A stretch of DNA of 7,708 nucleotides. Source: Candidatus Bipolaricaulota bacterium (GTDB taxonomy: Bacteria; Bipolaricaulota; Bipolaricaulia; UBA7950; UBA9294). A program made the position numbers and the translations under genes. A model generated the notes under the pieces. The model saw nothing but the letters and a program-made list of their open reading frames with translations, was not told where the DNA came from and ran no database searches. The stretch is from the NCBI GenBank assembly GCA_030612565.1, contig JAUWNQ010000021.1:1-7708 (forward strand). The letters are read 5' to 3'. Each line of letters begins with the position of its first letter. The first letter of the stretch is position 1. Below are positions 1 through 6,316 of this stretch, one piece after another.

Positions 1-1497
1 CCCGATCTGGGTGGCAAGCCGGATCCGTTGCGCCTCTCCGCCGGCGAGTGTCCCGGCCTGTCGATCGAGGGTGAGGTAGTCGAGTCCGACCGCGACCATG
101 AACCCGAGCCGAGCCTTGATCTCCTTGAGAATCTGAACGGAGATTATCTCCTCGCGCGAGGAGAGGGAGAGGCTGTCGAAGAAGGTGAGGGTGCTGCGAA
201 TCGAGAGGGACGTTACTTGGTGGATATTCAACCCGTTCACGGTTACTGCCAGGATCTCCGGCTTCAACCGCGCCCCCTGGCAGACCGGACAGGGGAGGGT
301 GGCGATGAACTGCTCCATCTCCTGCCGCCACTCATCCGAACTCGTCTCCTTGTACCAACGTTCGAGGGTGGTAACTACCCCGCGAAAGGCGCGGGTGTAG
401 GCGCGTTTCCGCCCGCTTGTTGAGGTGTAGTCGAACTTTATCTTCTTTCCTCGTGTTCCATAGAGGACCAGATCGAGCTTCTCCTCGGGCAGATCGCCGA
501 GTGGCTCTAGCGGATCGATCTCGAAGACACGGCAGAGGGCCTCCATCTCGGCCTCGAACCAGCGGCTCTTCGAGTTCGCCCACGGGAGGAGCCCGCCGTT
601 GAGGAGCCCCCGCCCCGGATCGATGATCAGCTCTGGGTCGATCTTCTTCCGGTAGCCCAGCCCGCTGCACTCGGGACAGGCCCCGTACGGGTTGTTAAAC
701 GAGAACATCCGCGGGGAGAGCTCTTCGTAGCTCACCCCGCAGTGGATGCAGGCGTAGTGCTCGCTGTAGAGGTGCTCCTCCCCATCCTCGGTGAGGATGT
801 TGACGATCCCTCCCCCGTGTTTGAGGGCTGTCTCCACCGAGTCGGCGATGCGGGCACGCTTGCGCGGCTCGACCACGACGCGGTCGACCACGATCTCGAT
901 CGTGTGCTTCTTCTGCTTGATGAGTTCGATCTCCTCGTACAGGGTGCGCACGACCCCGTCTACCCGCACGCGGGTGAACCCCTCCTGACGGATCTCCACA
1001 AACGTCTTCTTGTACTCCCCCTTGCGGCCGCGCACGATGGGAGAGAGGATCTGCACCTTCGATCCCCGTGGGAGGGTCATGATCGCGTCGATCACCTGCT
1101 CAGCCGACTGCTGGGTGATCGGGCGGCCGCACTCAGGGCAGTGCGGGTGACCGATCCGTGCATAGAGGAGCCGCAGGTAGTCATAGATCTCGGTCACCGT
1201 CCCTACAGTCGAACGCGGGTTATGGCTGCGCGTCTTCTGATCGATCGAGATCGCGGGGGAGAGCCCCTCGATGAAGTCTACATCCGGTTTCGCCATCTGC
1301 CCGAGGAACTGACGTGCGTACGCCGAGAGCGACTCGACGTAGCGGCGCTGTCCCTCGGCGTAGATCGTATCGAAGGCGAGCGAGCTCTTACCCGATCCGG
1401 AGATCCCGGTGATGACGACCAATCGGTCGCGTGGGATCTCGATGTCGATATTCTTCAGGTTGTGCTCGCGCGCTCCCTTCACGCGTAGCATGCTCAT
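1..1497 (-). CDS. uvrA: UvrA, excinuclease ABC subunit A (N-terminal 499 codons, 3' end outside window)
   Basis: UvrA is the ATP-driven damage sensor of nucleotide excision repair; as a dimer it loads UvrB onto lesions. The minus frame is open from ATG 1497 to base 1 with no stop. Visible in order: a conserved N-terminus ([12 protein letters not shown], about residues 6-17); Walker [10 protein letters not shown] at 31-39 with K37; the motif HNPRSTVGT; a first Cys pair in HCPECG; a zinc-finger pair CIHC and then CPEC after FNNPYGA; and the ABC signature [16 protein letters not shown] at 484-499, right at the window edge. Family length is about 940 residues, so the second ATPase half lies outside. 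The ATG overlaps the uvrB TGA (ATGA), implying translational coupling; an alternative ATG sits at 1491. One oddity is that the usual LSGGE signature reads LAGGE. The identification is secure. Confidence 0.97.
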   Translation of the reverse strand, partial: MSMLRVKGAREHNLKNIDIEIPRDRLVVITGISGSGKSSLAFDTIYAEGQRRYVESLSAYARQFLGQMAKPDVDFIEGLSPAISIDQKTRSHNPRSTVGTVTEIYDYLRLLYARIGHPHCPECGRPITQQSAEQVIDAIMTLPRGSKVQILSPIVRGRKGEYKKTFVEIRQEGFTRVRVDGVVRTLYEEIELIKQKKHTIEIVVDRVVVEPRKRARIADSVETALKHGGGIVNILTEDGEEHLYSEHYACIHCGVSYEELSPRMFSFNNPYGACPECSGLGYRKKIDPELIIDPGRGLLNGGLLPWANSKSRWFEAEMEALCRVFEIDPLEPLGDLPEEKLDLVLYGTRGKKIKFDYTSTSGRKRAYTRAFRGVVTTLERWYKETSSDEWRQEMEQFIATLPCPVCQGARLKPEILAVTVNGLNIHQVTSLSIRSTLTFFDSLSLSSREEIISVQILKEIKARLGFMVAVGLDYLTLDRQAGTLAGGEAQRIRLATQIG

Positions 1498-3488
1498 AGT
1501 TTCTTCCTCAATTCTCGTATCTCATCGCGCAGCGCCGCGGCCTGCTCGAACTCCAGGCGATCCGCTGCATCGTGCATCGCATCCTCGATCTCGACGATCG
1601 TCCGCAGGAGCTCTTCCCGCGAGAGGTGACCACTGTCAAACTTCGGAGATGGCTCCCGCACCTCGGAGGCACGCATCGACTGAACGATGTCGGTGACCGC
1701 GCGTTCGATCGTCTTAGGGGTGATCCCGTGCTCCTCATTGTACGCGGTCTGGATCGCACGCCGACGGTTCGTCTCGTCGACGGCGTAACGGATCGAATTA
1801 GTGATCCTATCGGCGTACAAGAGGACCTTCCCTCGCACGTTCCGTGCTGCCCGTCCGATCGTCTGGATGAGCGAGGTCCCCGAGCGGAGGAACCCTTCCT
1901 TGTCCGCGTCGAGGATTCCCACTAGCGACACCTCGGGGAGGTCGAGCCCCTCGCGCAGGAGGTTGATCCCCACAAGCACATCGAACTTCCCCAAGCGAAG
2001 GTCACGCAGGATCTCCACCCGTTCGAGGGTATCGATCTCTGAGTGGAGGTAGCGCGCTTTAACCCCCAGATCGACCAGATACTCGGTGAGGTCCTCGGCC
2101 ATCCTCTTGGTGAGTGTCGTGACGAGGACCCGCTCGCCCCTCTCTACGACCACACGGATCTCCTCAAGGAGGTGATCGACTTGCCCGGTGACAGGATGGA
2201 TCTGCACCTCGGGATCGATGAGCCCGGTTGGGCGGATGATCTGTTCTACCACGCGCGTCGCGTGGCGCTCCTCGTAGGGGCCGGGTGTAGCCGAGGTGAA
2301 GATCGCCTGGTTCACGCGCGCCTCGAACTCCGGGAACATGAGCGGTCGGTTGTCGAGGGCCGATGGGAGGCGGAACCCGTAGTCGACGAGGGTTCCCTTG
2401 CGCGAGCGGTCTCCGTGATACATCCCTCGGATTTGGGAGACAGTCTGGTGCGACTCGTCGATCATCAGAAGGAAGTCTGCCGGGAAGTAGTCGAGGAGTA
2501 CCGACGGTGGCTGGCCGGGAAGACGCCCATCCAGGTGGCGTGAGTAGTTCTCGATCCCCGAGCAGTATCCCATCTCCTGCATCATCTCCAGGTCGTAGCG
2601 CGTCCGTTGTTCAAGCCGCTGTGCTTCGAGAAGCTTCTCCTCCCGTCGGAGTTGGTCCAGGCGCTCCTCTAACTCCTCCTCGATCGCCACGATGGCGCGG
2701 CGCGTCCGTTCTCGCGGGGTGATGAAGTGGGATGCCGGATAGATCGTGATCTCATCCTCCTCGTGCAGTACATGCCCGCTGACCGGATCGAGGATCACAA
2801 TACGGTCGATCTCATCCCCGAAGAACTCGGCCCGCACGATCTTCTCCTCGTAGGCGGGGATGATCTCGAGCGTATCCCCGCGGGCGCGGAAGGTTCCCCG
2901 CTCGAACCCGATCTCGTTCCGCGCATACTGAAGAGCCACAAGATTGCGCATCACCTCATCGCGCTCCTGTTCCTCTCCACGGGAAAGGGTGATCGACATA
3001 TCGTGGTAGTTCTCCGGCGACCCCAAGCCGTAGATGCACGAGACAGAGGCGACGATGATCACGTCGCGACGTTCGAAGAGGGCACAGGTCGCGGCGTGGC
3101 GCATGCGGTCGATCTCGTCGTTGATCGAGGAGTCCTTCTCGATATAGGTGTCGGTCTGCGGAAGGTACGCCTCGGGCTGGTAGTAATCGTAGTAAGAGAC
3201 GAAGTAGTGGACCGCGTTATCCGGGAAGAGCTCGCGAAACTCGCTGCACAACTGCGCAACAAGGGTTTTGTTGTGGGCGATGATGAGCGTTGGCCGCTGC
3301 ACGTTCTGGATCACGTGCGCGATCGTGAACGTCTTCCCGGTTCCCGTCGCTCCGAACAGCGTCTGGAACTTGAGGCCGGAGAGGATCCCCTCGGTCAGTT
3401 CCGCAATCGCCTGCGGTTGATCCCCCTGCGGCGTTAACTGCCCAGAGATTTGAAATCCCGCTTTCTCTCCCACCCTTGGCAAACTCAT
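1494..3488 (-). CDS. uvrB: UvrB, excinuclease ABC subunit B
   Basis: UvrB is the helicase-like subunit that verifies damage and recruits UvrC for incision. From ATG 3488 the product is 664 residues, the normal family length. Visible: the GDQPQAI segment near residues 22-28; Walker A GATGTGKT at 46-53 (K52); the damage-binding beta-hairpin region with [12 protein letters not shown] at 99-110; Walker B/DESH in [10 protein letters not shown] near residue 345; helicase motifs [14 protein letters not shown] and QTIGRAARN; and a C-terminal UVR coiled-coil motif ([16 protein letters not shown]) that binds UvrC. I start at [12 protein letters not shown] because family similarity begins there. The frame stays open to a possible start at 3581, but that stretch is hydrophobic, unlike UvrB, and antisense to a nucleotidyltransferase remnant. 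No Shine-Dalgarno precedes the ATG. The gene is co-directional with and overlaps uvrA. Confidence 0.97.
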   Translation of the reverse strand: MSLPRVGEKAGFQISGQLTPQGDQPQAIAELTEGILSGLKFQTLFGATGTGKTFTIAHVIQNVQRPTLIIAHNKTLVAQLCSEFRELFPDNAVHYFVSYYDYYQPEAYLPQTDTYIEKDSSINDEIDRMRHAATCALFERRDVIIVASVSCIYGLGSPENYHDMSITLSRGEEQERDEVMRNLVALQYARNEIGFERGTFRARGDTLEIIPAYEEKIVRAEFFGDEIDRIVILDPVSGHVLHEEDEITIYPASHFITPRERTRRAIVAIEEELEERLDQLRREEKLLEAQRLEQRTRYDLEMMQEMGYCSGIENYSRHLDGRLPGQPPSVLLDYFPADFLLMIDESHQTVSQIRGMYHGDRSRKGTLVDYGFRLPSALDNRPLMFPEFEARVNQAIFTSATPGPYEERHATRVVEQIIRPTGLIDPEVQIHPVTGQVDHLLEEIRVVVERGERVLVTTLTKRMAEDLTEYLVDLGVKARYLHSEIDTLERVEILRDLRLGKFDVLVGINLLREGLDLPEVSLVGILDADKEGFLRSGTSLIQTIGRAARNVRGKVLLYADRITNSIRYAVDETNRRRAIQTAYNEEHGITPKTIERAVTDIVQSMRASEVREPSPKFDSGHLSREELLRTIVEIEDAMHDAADRLEFEQAAALRDEIRELRKKL

Positions 3489-3498
3489 CTTGAGTATA
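3489..3498 (-). promoter_or_regulatory. Candidate -10 element for a leaderless uvrB-uvrA transcript
   Basis: Directly before the uvrB ATG the minus strand reads TATACT (3498-3493), then CAAG, then ATG. This matches the -10 consensus at five of six positions. It lies so close that transcription would start at or near the A of the ATG, giving a leaderless mRNA, in keeping with the missing Shine-Dalgarno. No good -35 is present: the hexamer at 17-bp spacing is CTCTTT, and TTGATC lies too far away (23 bp). No LexA-type palindrome is seen upstream. DNA beyond about 3500 belongs to the inserted block, so the original upstream promoter may have been lost. Chance is possible. Confidence 0.35.
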
Positions 3499-3499
3499 A

Positions 3500-3781
3500 T
3501 GCTACCCGCCCCCACAAAGAGGATCAATAGACAAATCGGAGTTGCTCCTCGGCGCATCGGGGCTCCGCTTTGACGAAGCATTTGCGCGCTCCATTGAAAC
3601 TGATGTTGAAGGACTCAGAATCCACATTCCGTCACTGGATGATCTCATTCGCAACAAGAGAGCGTCGGGACGAACTAAAGATCTGGCCAACGCCGAAGCC
3701 CTCGAAACCCTCAGAAACTCCGAACATGGCGCCGCACAGGATCGGGAATCCGCTGACGCTGATTCCTCGCCTGTGAGCTGA
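3500..3781 (+). pseudogene. 5'-truncated nucleotidyltransferase-like remnant (AbiEii/DUF6036-type C-terminus)
   Basis: The plus frame is open from about 3500 to the TGA at 3779-3781. Its translated middle resembles the C-terminal part of stand-alone nucleotidyltransferase-fold proteins related to AbiEii or DUF6036: a [17 protein letters not shown] segment, then SLDDLIRNKRASGR and KDLANAEALE, where such proteins typically read SLEDLIRNKRATGRPKDLADVEAL. The N-terminal catalytic half (the GS...DxD signature) is absent. Upstream lies only the uvrB start region, with an in-frame stop at 3497. The nominal start is TTG 3542 with no properly spaced Shine-Dalgarno. The last 20 or so residues are encoded by the attC-like repeat, so the native stop has probably been lost too. 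I call it a fossil cassette gene; an expressed 79-residue peptide is possible but unlikely. Confidence 0.6.
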
Positions 3782-3791
3782 CCGTTAGACC
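3719..3791 (+). repeat. attC-like structured repeat 1, after the nucleotidyltransferase remnant
   Basis: This element of about 73 bases can fold on itself. CACAGG (3735-3740) pairs with CCTGTG (3770-3775). Inside it, GGAATC (3745-3750) pairs with GATTCC (3761-3766) around CGCTGACGCT. The right end is CCGTTAGACC, with GTTAGAC (3784-3790) matching the integron GTTRRRY core. The left end TCCGAAC (3719-3725) is a degenerate RYYYAAC. The core CGCTGACGCTGATTCC (3751-3766) recurs exactly in repeat 2. It lies at the 3' end of a plus-strand gene, as an attC should. It is not a Rho-independent terminator because no T-run follows. The assignment to attC is by structure and position only. Confidence 0.5.
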
Positions 3792-3812
3792 AAATGAAGA
3801 TACGCGAATCAG

Positions 3813-3840
3813 TTGCGCGAAATAGTGGCCATACTATAGA
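3813..3840 (+). promoter_or_regulatory. Weak candidate promoter for the MNT-HEPN pair
   Basis: TTGCGC (3813-3818) and TATAGA (3835-3840) are separated by 16 bp and lie 30 bases ahead of the mntA-like ATG. Each hexamer matches the sigma-70 consensus at only four positions. The site lies in the 80 bases between repeat 1 and the gene, where no other feature is seen apart from a GTTAGGC heptamer at 3842-3848. The gene itself has a strong Shine-Dalgarno, AGGAGGG at 3859-3865, five bases from the ATG. Confidence 0.3.
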
Positions 3841-3870
3841 CTGTTAGGCGTACTTGATAGGAGGGTACGC

Positions 3871-4161
3871 ATGACGACCATCGACATCCTGCATGCAAAG
3901 CGCGAAGACGTGCTTGAAGTAGCGCAACGGCATGGAGTCACGTCCATTAGGGTCTTTGGCTCGGTGGCTCGTGGCGACGAATCTGCTGAAAGCGATATTG
4001 ACCTTCTCATCACCACGGGGGCCAACATCAGCCCTTGGTTTCCGGCCGGCCTTATTATCGAACTTGAGCAGCTCCTTGGGCGGCACATCGACATCGTCAC
4101 CGAGTCGGGGCTCAACCCGTTGCTTCGGGACCAGGTCTTGACCGAGGCAGTTGCACTGTGA
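3871..4161 (+). CDS. mntA: MNT-domain nucleotidyltransferase antitoxin (MntA-like)
   Basis: This 96-residue minimal nucleotidyltransferase is the expected antitoxin of an MNT-HEPN module. In the characterised Shewanella pair, MntA AMPylates a tyrosine of the HEPN toxin to silence it. The active-site signature is intact: GSVARGDESAESDIDLL at residues 30-46, which fits GSX10DXD with D42 and D44. The usual third acidic residue is D74 in HIDIVTE. The length is typical and no other domain is present. A strong Shine-Dalgarno (AGGAGGG, 3859-3865) fixes the ATG. The stop overlaps the next gene's GTG (GTGA), so antitoxin and toxin translation are coupled. Family membership is clear; the antitoxin role is inferred from family and pairing. 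Confidence 0.9.
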   Translation: MTTIDILHAKREDVLEVAQRHGVTSIRVFGSVARGDESAESDIDLLITTGANISPWFPAGLIIELEQLLGRHIDIVTESGLNPLLRDQVLTEAVAL

Positions 4162-4493
4162 AAAGCGACAAAGTCTATCTGCAGCACATTCTCGATATGA
4201 TCAATCGAGTCGAAAGCGCTACCGATGCTGGCAAAGATGCTTTTGTTGGGTCGCAACTTCACCAGGATGCGGTCCTACGCAATCTCCACACCATATCTGA
4301 AACGACTCAGCGACTCTCCGCCGATCTCAAATCTGCAAATCCAGATGTCGAGTGGGCTACGCTTGCCGCGTTTCGCAATGTGCTCGTCCACGACTATCTG
4401 GGAATCGACATGGAATTGGTTTGGACCGTGGTTACTCAGGATATTCCCGGGTTTAAGGGAAAGATCATGAAGATTTTGAGTAAACTCGAATAG
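4158..4493 (+). CDS. hepT: HEPN-domain RNase toxin (HepT-like, DUF86)
   Basis: This 111-residue all-alpha HEPN protein is a probable RNA-cleaving toxin. The catalytic motif RX4HXY is present as RNVLVHDY at residues 73-80 (R73, H78, Y80), followed by LGID as in DUF86 proteins. The upstream helix QDAVLRNLHTISE (36-48) is also family-typical. Y80 is the residue that MntA-type partners AMPylate in studied pairs. The start is GTG 4158, overlapping the mntA-like stop by GTGA, which suits a toxin kept below its antitoxin. No catalytic residue is missing, so the pair looks functional. It is followed within about 10 bases by attC-like repeat 2, so the two genes would move as one cassette. Confidence 0.9.
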   Translation: MKSDKVYLQHILDMINRVESATDAGKDAFVGSQLHQDAVLRNLHTISETTQRLSADLKSANPDVEWATLAAFRNVLVHDYLGIDMELVWTVVTQDIPGFKGKIMKILSKLE

Positions 4494-4503
4494 CCCGGCC
4501 GTG

Positions 4504-4590
4504 GTCTAACAAAAGCCTCCACCACACAATCGTGTCTGACACGCCTTCCTGGAGCCAGAACTCGCTGACGCTGATTCCGCTTGCTGGCTC
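4504..4590 (+). repeat. attC-like structured repeat 2, after hepT (right end missing)
   Basis: Ten bases past the hepT stop, GTCTAAC (4504-4510) fits the integron RYYYAAC core; with its flanking G it is the exact reverse complement of GTTAGACC at the end of repeat 1. Further in, GAGCCAG (4552-4558) pairs with CTGGCTC (4584-4590). This stem encloses the 16-base core CGCTGACGCTGATTCC (4563-4578), identical to the core of repeat 1. A matching right-hand GTTRRRY is not found. Instead, integrase coding sequence on the other strand begins at about 4591, so the repeat appears cut there. The spacer holds a CACAATCGTGTC stretch of no known role. Confidence 0.45.
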
Positions 4591-4844
4591 TCATAGGTCA
4601 GAAAGTACCGGTAGAGGCACAAGGCATGTCGTGCCTGATTGATCTACCAGTCCTGGCAGCGGCCCTGAAGTTCCTGCAGCGTTTCTTGCTCGTCATCTCT
4701 GGAAAGAGGGGCGGTGAGCTTCTCACCCACGATTTCGTACGCCTGCCGAACCCACCCGATGTAGTAGGAAGCGTGCTCGGCAGACACATGCGCGGTGGAA
4801 ATCAAGTAGTCGTGGAAGGTGTCCCATAAGTAATATCTCATCAT
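4591..4844 (-). pseudogene. Tyrosine recombinase (integrase) N-terminal fragment with in-frame amber codon
   Basis: From ATG 4844 or 4841 the minus strand encodes a segment like the SAM-like core-binding N-terminus of tyrosine recombinases, including integron-type integrases. Visible are FHDYLISTAHVSAEHASYY, then IGWVRQAYE, and, after a charged linker, LQELQGRCQDW. A TAG at 4646-4644 follows that Trp, where family members usually have Gln (WQ..QA), so CAG to TAG is the simplest change. The frame continues beyond it with INQARHALCLYRYFLTYE, again family-like, until it runs into attC-like repeat 2. The whole catalytic domain (R...HxxR...Y) is missing, so no active recombinase can be made. The frame also extends upstream to 4973 without family resemblance. 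The exact integrase subfamily is uncertain. Confidence 0.6.
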
Positions 4845-4863
4845 TATCCGTCTGTCGGATAAT
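4843..4863. promoter_or_regulatory. Perfect inverted repeat at the integrase-fragment start (operator or recombination core)
   Basis: ATTATCCG (4843-4850) and CGGATAAT (4856-4863) are perfect 8-bp arms around TCTGT. The element overlaps the first ATG of the integrase fragment. Two roles fit: an operator or translation-blocking hairpin controlling the integrase, or a core site for a tyrosine recombinase, which typically binds two inverted arms flanking a 5-8 bp crossover region. Its place between a divergent integrase and a cassette gene is where an attI-like site would be. On the minus strand a TATTAT (-10 like, near 4866-4861) overlaps one arm. Nothing here proves a function. Confidence 0.4.
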
Positions 4864-4929
4864 AACAACCCAGCATGACTACTCCCACAAGATCGTCGCC
4901 TGAAACCCTCAAGAACATAACATCCAGTC

Positions 4930-4958
4930 TTGACACTACACGCTGAACAAGCTAGTAT
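4930..4958 (+). promoter_or_regulatory. Sigma-70-type promoter for the DUF6602-like gene
   Basis: A perfect -35 TTGACA (4930-4935), a 17-bp spacer and a -10 TAGTAT (4953-4958, four of six) predict a transcription start near 4965, about 60 bases before the ATG. The predicted leader holds a small hairpin (AGAGG 4985-4989 with CCTCT 4997-5001) just ahead of the Shine-Dalgarno AAGGAAGG (5013-5020). It is the best promoter in the window and points away from the integrase fragment, as an integron cassette promoter would. Confidence 0.6.
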
Positions 4959-5025
4959 CGGTGTGCAAGGCAATATTGGTTAAAAGAGGCTCCAGCCCTC
5001 TAAATCAATCATAAGGAAGGCGTCA

Positions 5026-5988
5026 ATGCCTCAACAAAAAACTCATGATCTATACGCCTTCATGTGGCAGATGAGCGCCGAGATGTCTGCAGAGTACAAG
5101 CGCATACAGATGCGCGCCACTGAGGACCCCGGCACAGCGGGGGACCAAGGCGAAGAGAATTGGGCAGCGCTACTGCGAGATTGGCTTCCGCGTAACTATG
5201 AGGTAATTACCAAAGGGCGTATCATCAGTCAGGAGGGCGTTACAAGTTCCCAAATTGATGTACTCGTCTTAAAGGGTGCCTATCCGAAGAGACTCCTGGA
5301 TAAGAAACTCTATCTCGCCGCCGGGGTCGCTGCCGCATTTGAGTGCAAGACAACGCTTAAAGCATCGCATATTGCCAAGGCCATGGAGGACTGCACGAAA
5401 ATCAAGAGCCTCTACCCAACACGGACCGGAACACCATACAAGGAATTGTACTCGCCACTTATTTATGGCTTGCTGGCACACTCGCATTCGTGGAAAGGCG
5501 AGAAATCCACGCCCGAGCAGAACATCGAGCAGAAGCTACATGAGGCCGATGCCTTACACGTATCTCATCCTCGCTTGCAACTCGACCTCCTGTGTGTTGC
5601 CGATCTCGCCGCATGGACATCTTCGAAAATGACTTTCATTGGTCCGCATCAAGTACCTGACTGGGTGGCCATGACACCAATTTATGGCCCGGACGGATCA
5701 GCAACCAGTGGGTATATTGGTCACACGCGTACGCATGAACAACAGGTCGAGCAGTTTACTCCTATCGGCGTCCTTATCTCATATCTCACACAGAAGATTG
5801 CATGGGAGAATCCTTCGCTTCGGGATCTCGCTGACTACTATCGACTCACGAACATTGCTGGATCAGGTAAGGGAAATATGCGGATTTGGCCAAGCTCGAT
5901 CTATAGCGACGAAATACGCACGCGTGTCGAGGCTGGAATGTTGTCAAACGGCAAACCATGGGACGAATGGCAGGTTGCATTCTGGTAA
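5026..5988 (+). CDS. DUF6602-like protein, probable PD-(D/E)XK nuclease
   Basis: This protein has 320 residues and a well-placed Shine-Dalgarno (AAGGAAGG, five bases before the ATG). The N-terminal 110 residues look like a PD-(D/E)XK nuclease core: an early acidic helix GDQGEENWAALLRDWLP (E43/E44), a strand SQIDVLVL with D78, then AAAFECKTTL with E106 and K108, giving the D...ExK pattern. This arrangement is typical of DUF6602 proteins, which I recall as uncharacterised and often near defence genes. The C-terminal 200 residues have no motif I recognise; they include a Trp-rich segment and end in WDEWQVAFW. No signal peptide or membrane segment is seen, so it is probably cytoplasmic. Target and partners are unknown. 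It is monocistronic and followed by attC-like repeat 3, forming a self-contained cassette. A non-nuclease role is possible. Confidence 0.7.
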   Translation: MPQQKTHDLYAFMWQMSAEMSAEYKRIQMRATEDPGTAGDQGEENWAALLRDWLPRNYEVITKGRIISQEGVTSSQIDVLVLKGAYPKRLLDKKLYLAAGVAAAFECKTTLKASHIAKAMEDCTKIKSLYPTRTGTPYKELYSPLIYGLLAHSHSWKGEKSTPEQNIEQKLHEADALHVSHPRLQLDLLCVADLAAWTSSKMTFIGPHQVPDWVAMTPIYGPDGSATSGYIGHTRTHEQQVEQFTPIGVLISYLTQKIAWENPSLRDLADYYRLTNIAGSGKGNMRIWPSSIYSDEIRTRVEAGMLSNGKPWDEWQVAFW

Positions 5989-5990
5989 TA

Positions 5991-6048
5991 GAGCTAACCC
6001 TTCGTTCCAGCGGACCGCTTAGAGTGGCCGCTGAACTCAAACGTTCGC
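5991..6048 (+). repeat. attC-like structured repeat 3, after the DUF6602-like gene
   Basis: This 58-base element begins two bases after the gene's stop and is the best attC candidate here. The ends GCTAAC (5993-5998) and GTTCGC (6043-6048) pair with one mismatch. The inner stem pairs CAGCGG (6008-6013) with CCGCTG (6028-6033), then CCGC (6015-6018) with GTGG (6024-6027). A6014 is left extrahelical and TTAGA forms the loop. GTT (6004-6006) pairs with AAC (6034-6036), leaving C6007 unpaired. Imperfect palindromy with unpaired bases on one strand is what integron integrases recognise in folded attC. The right core is GTTCGC rather than GTTRRRY, so it may be degenerate. No T-run follows, arguing against a terminator. 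Confidence 0.6.
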
Positions 6049-6059
6049 ATGAAATGCGA
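6045..6059. repeat. Short perfect hairpin between attC-like repeat 3 and hicB
   Basis: TCGCAT (6045-6050) and ATGCGA (6054-6059) are perfect arms around GAA. The hairpin overlaps the right end of repeat 3 and lies about 50 bases upstream of hicB. It could be a HicB operator or part of the recombination site; HicB proteins lacking a DNA-binding domain, as here, often do not repress on their own. Chance is possible at this length. Confidence 0.25.
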
Positions 6060-6109
6060 GATTGATATCCAAAGTGTAAGATGGTACCTTTTGCCAAGGG
6101 GATAAAGAT

Positions 6110-6316
6110 ATGAAACGATTCTTCACGGTAGAGTATTGGAAAGACGATGGCTGGTTTGTTGGCAAGCTGAAGGAGGTTCCCGGTGTCTTCAGCCAAGGCG
6201 AAACTCTCAAAGAACTCCAGGAGAATATAGACGACGCCTACCATGTGATGCTGGAAACCGCCGCTGTGCCGGCTCATCCCGGAGCTCAAACCCTGGAACT
6301 CGGGGTTGAGGTGTGA
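6110..6316 (+). CDS. hicB: HicB-family antitoxin
   Basis: This 68-residue protein has the partial RNase H fold of HicB antitoxins, which bind and block the HicA RNase. Visible are the opening strand KRFFTVEYWKDDGWFVGKL, the typical EVPGVFSQGETLKELQENI at about residues 22-40, and a downstream helix DDAYHVMLE. No helix-turn-helix or ribbon-helix-helix follows, so it is the short form. The Shine-Dalgarno AAGGGGA (6096-6102) is seven bases from the ATG. The stop overlaps hicA by GTGA, giving a B-then-A order. With hicA truncated, this antitoxin may now be an orphan. No convincing promoter was seen, although TTGATA lies at 6062-6067. Confidence 0.85.
   Translation: MKRFFTVEYWKDDGWFVGKLKEVPGVFSQGETLKELQENIDDAYHVMLETAAVPAHPGAQTLELGVEV

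Noticed and set aside
742..1488. 248-codon plus-strand open frame
   Set aside because: It is antisense to uvrA in a GC-rich region; its protein is low-complexity and matches no family I know, while uvrA on the other strand is unambiguous.
2727..3437. 236-codon plus-strand open frame
   Set aside because: Antisense shadow of uvrB; codon-mirrored composition with no recognisable domain.
3489..3581. N-terminal extension of UvrB from a start at 3581
   Set aside because: The extra 31 residues are hydrophobic and unlike any UvrB, lie antisense to the nucleotidyltransferase remnant, and the family N-terminus begins at the ATG at 3488.
3735..3775. Rho-independent terminator after the remnant
   Set aside because: Stem-loop present but no T-run follows, and the same core recurs elsewhere as part of a repeat family.
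3842..3848. GTTAGGC heptamer before mntA as another attC right end
   Set aside because: It matches GTTRRRY, but no pairing GCCTAAC or folded arm lies nearby, so a chance match cannot be excluded; repeat 1 already supplies a right end at 3784.
4591..4606. Right half of attC-like repeat 2 in the stretch after CTGGCTC
   Set aside because: The GGTCAG there is better explained as integrase codons on the minus strand (YFLTYE), and no GTTRRRY follows.
5846..6289. 147-codon minus-strand open frame over the DUF6602-like gene end and hicB
   Set aside because: It overlaps two better supported plus-strand genes and has no ribosome site or family likeness.
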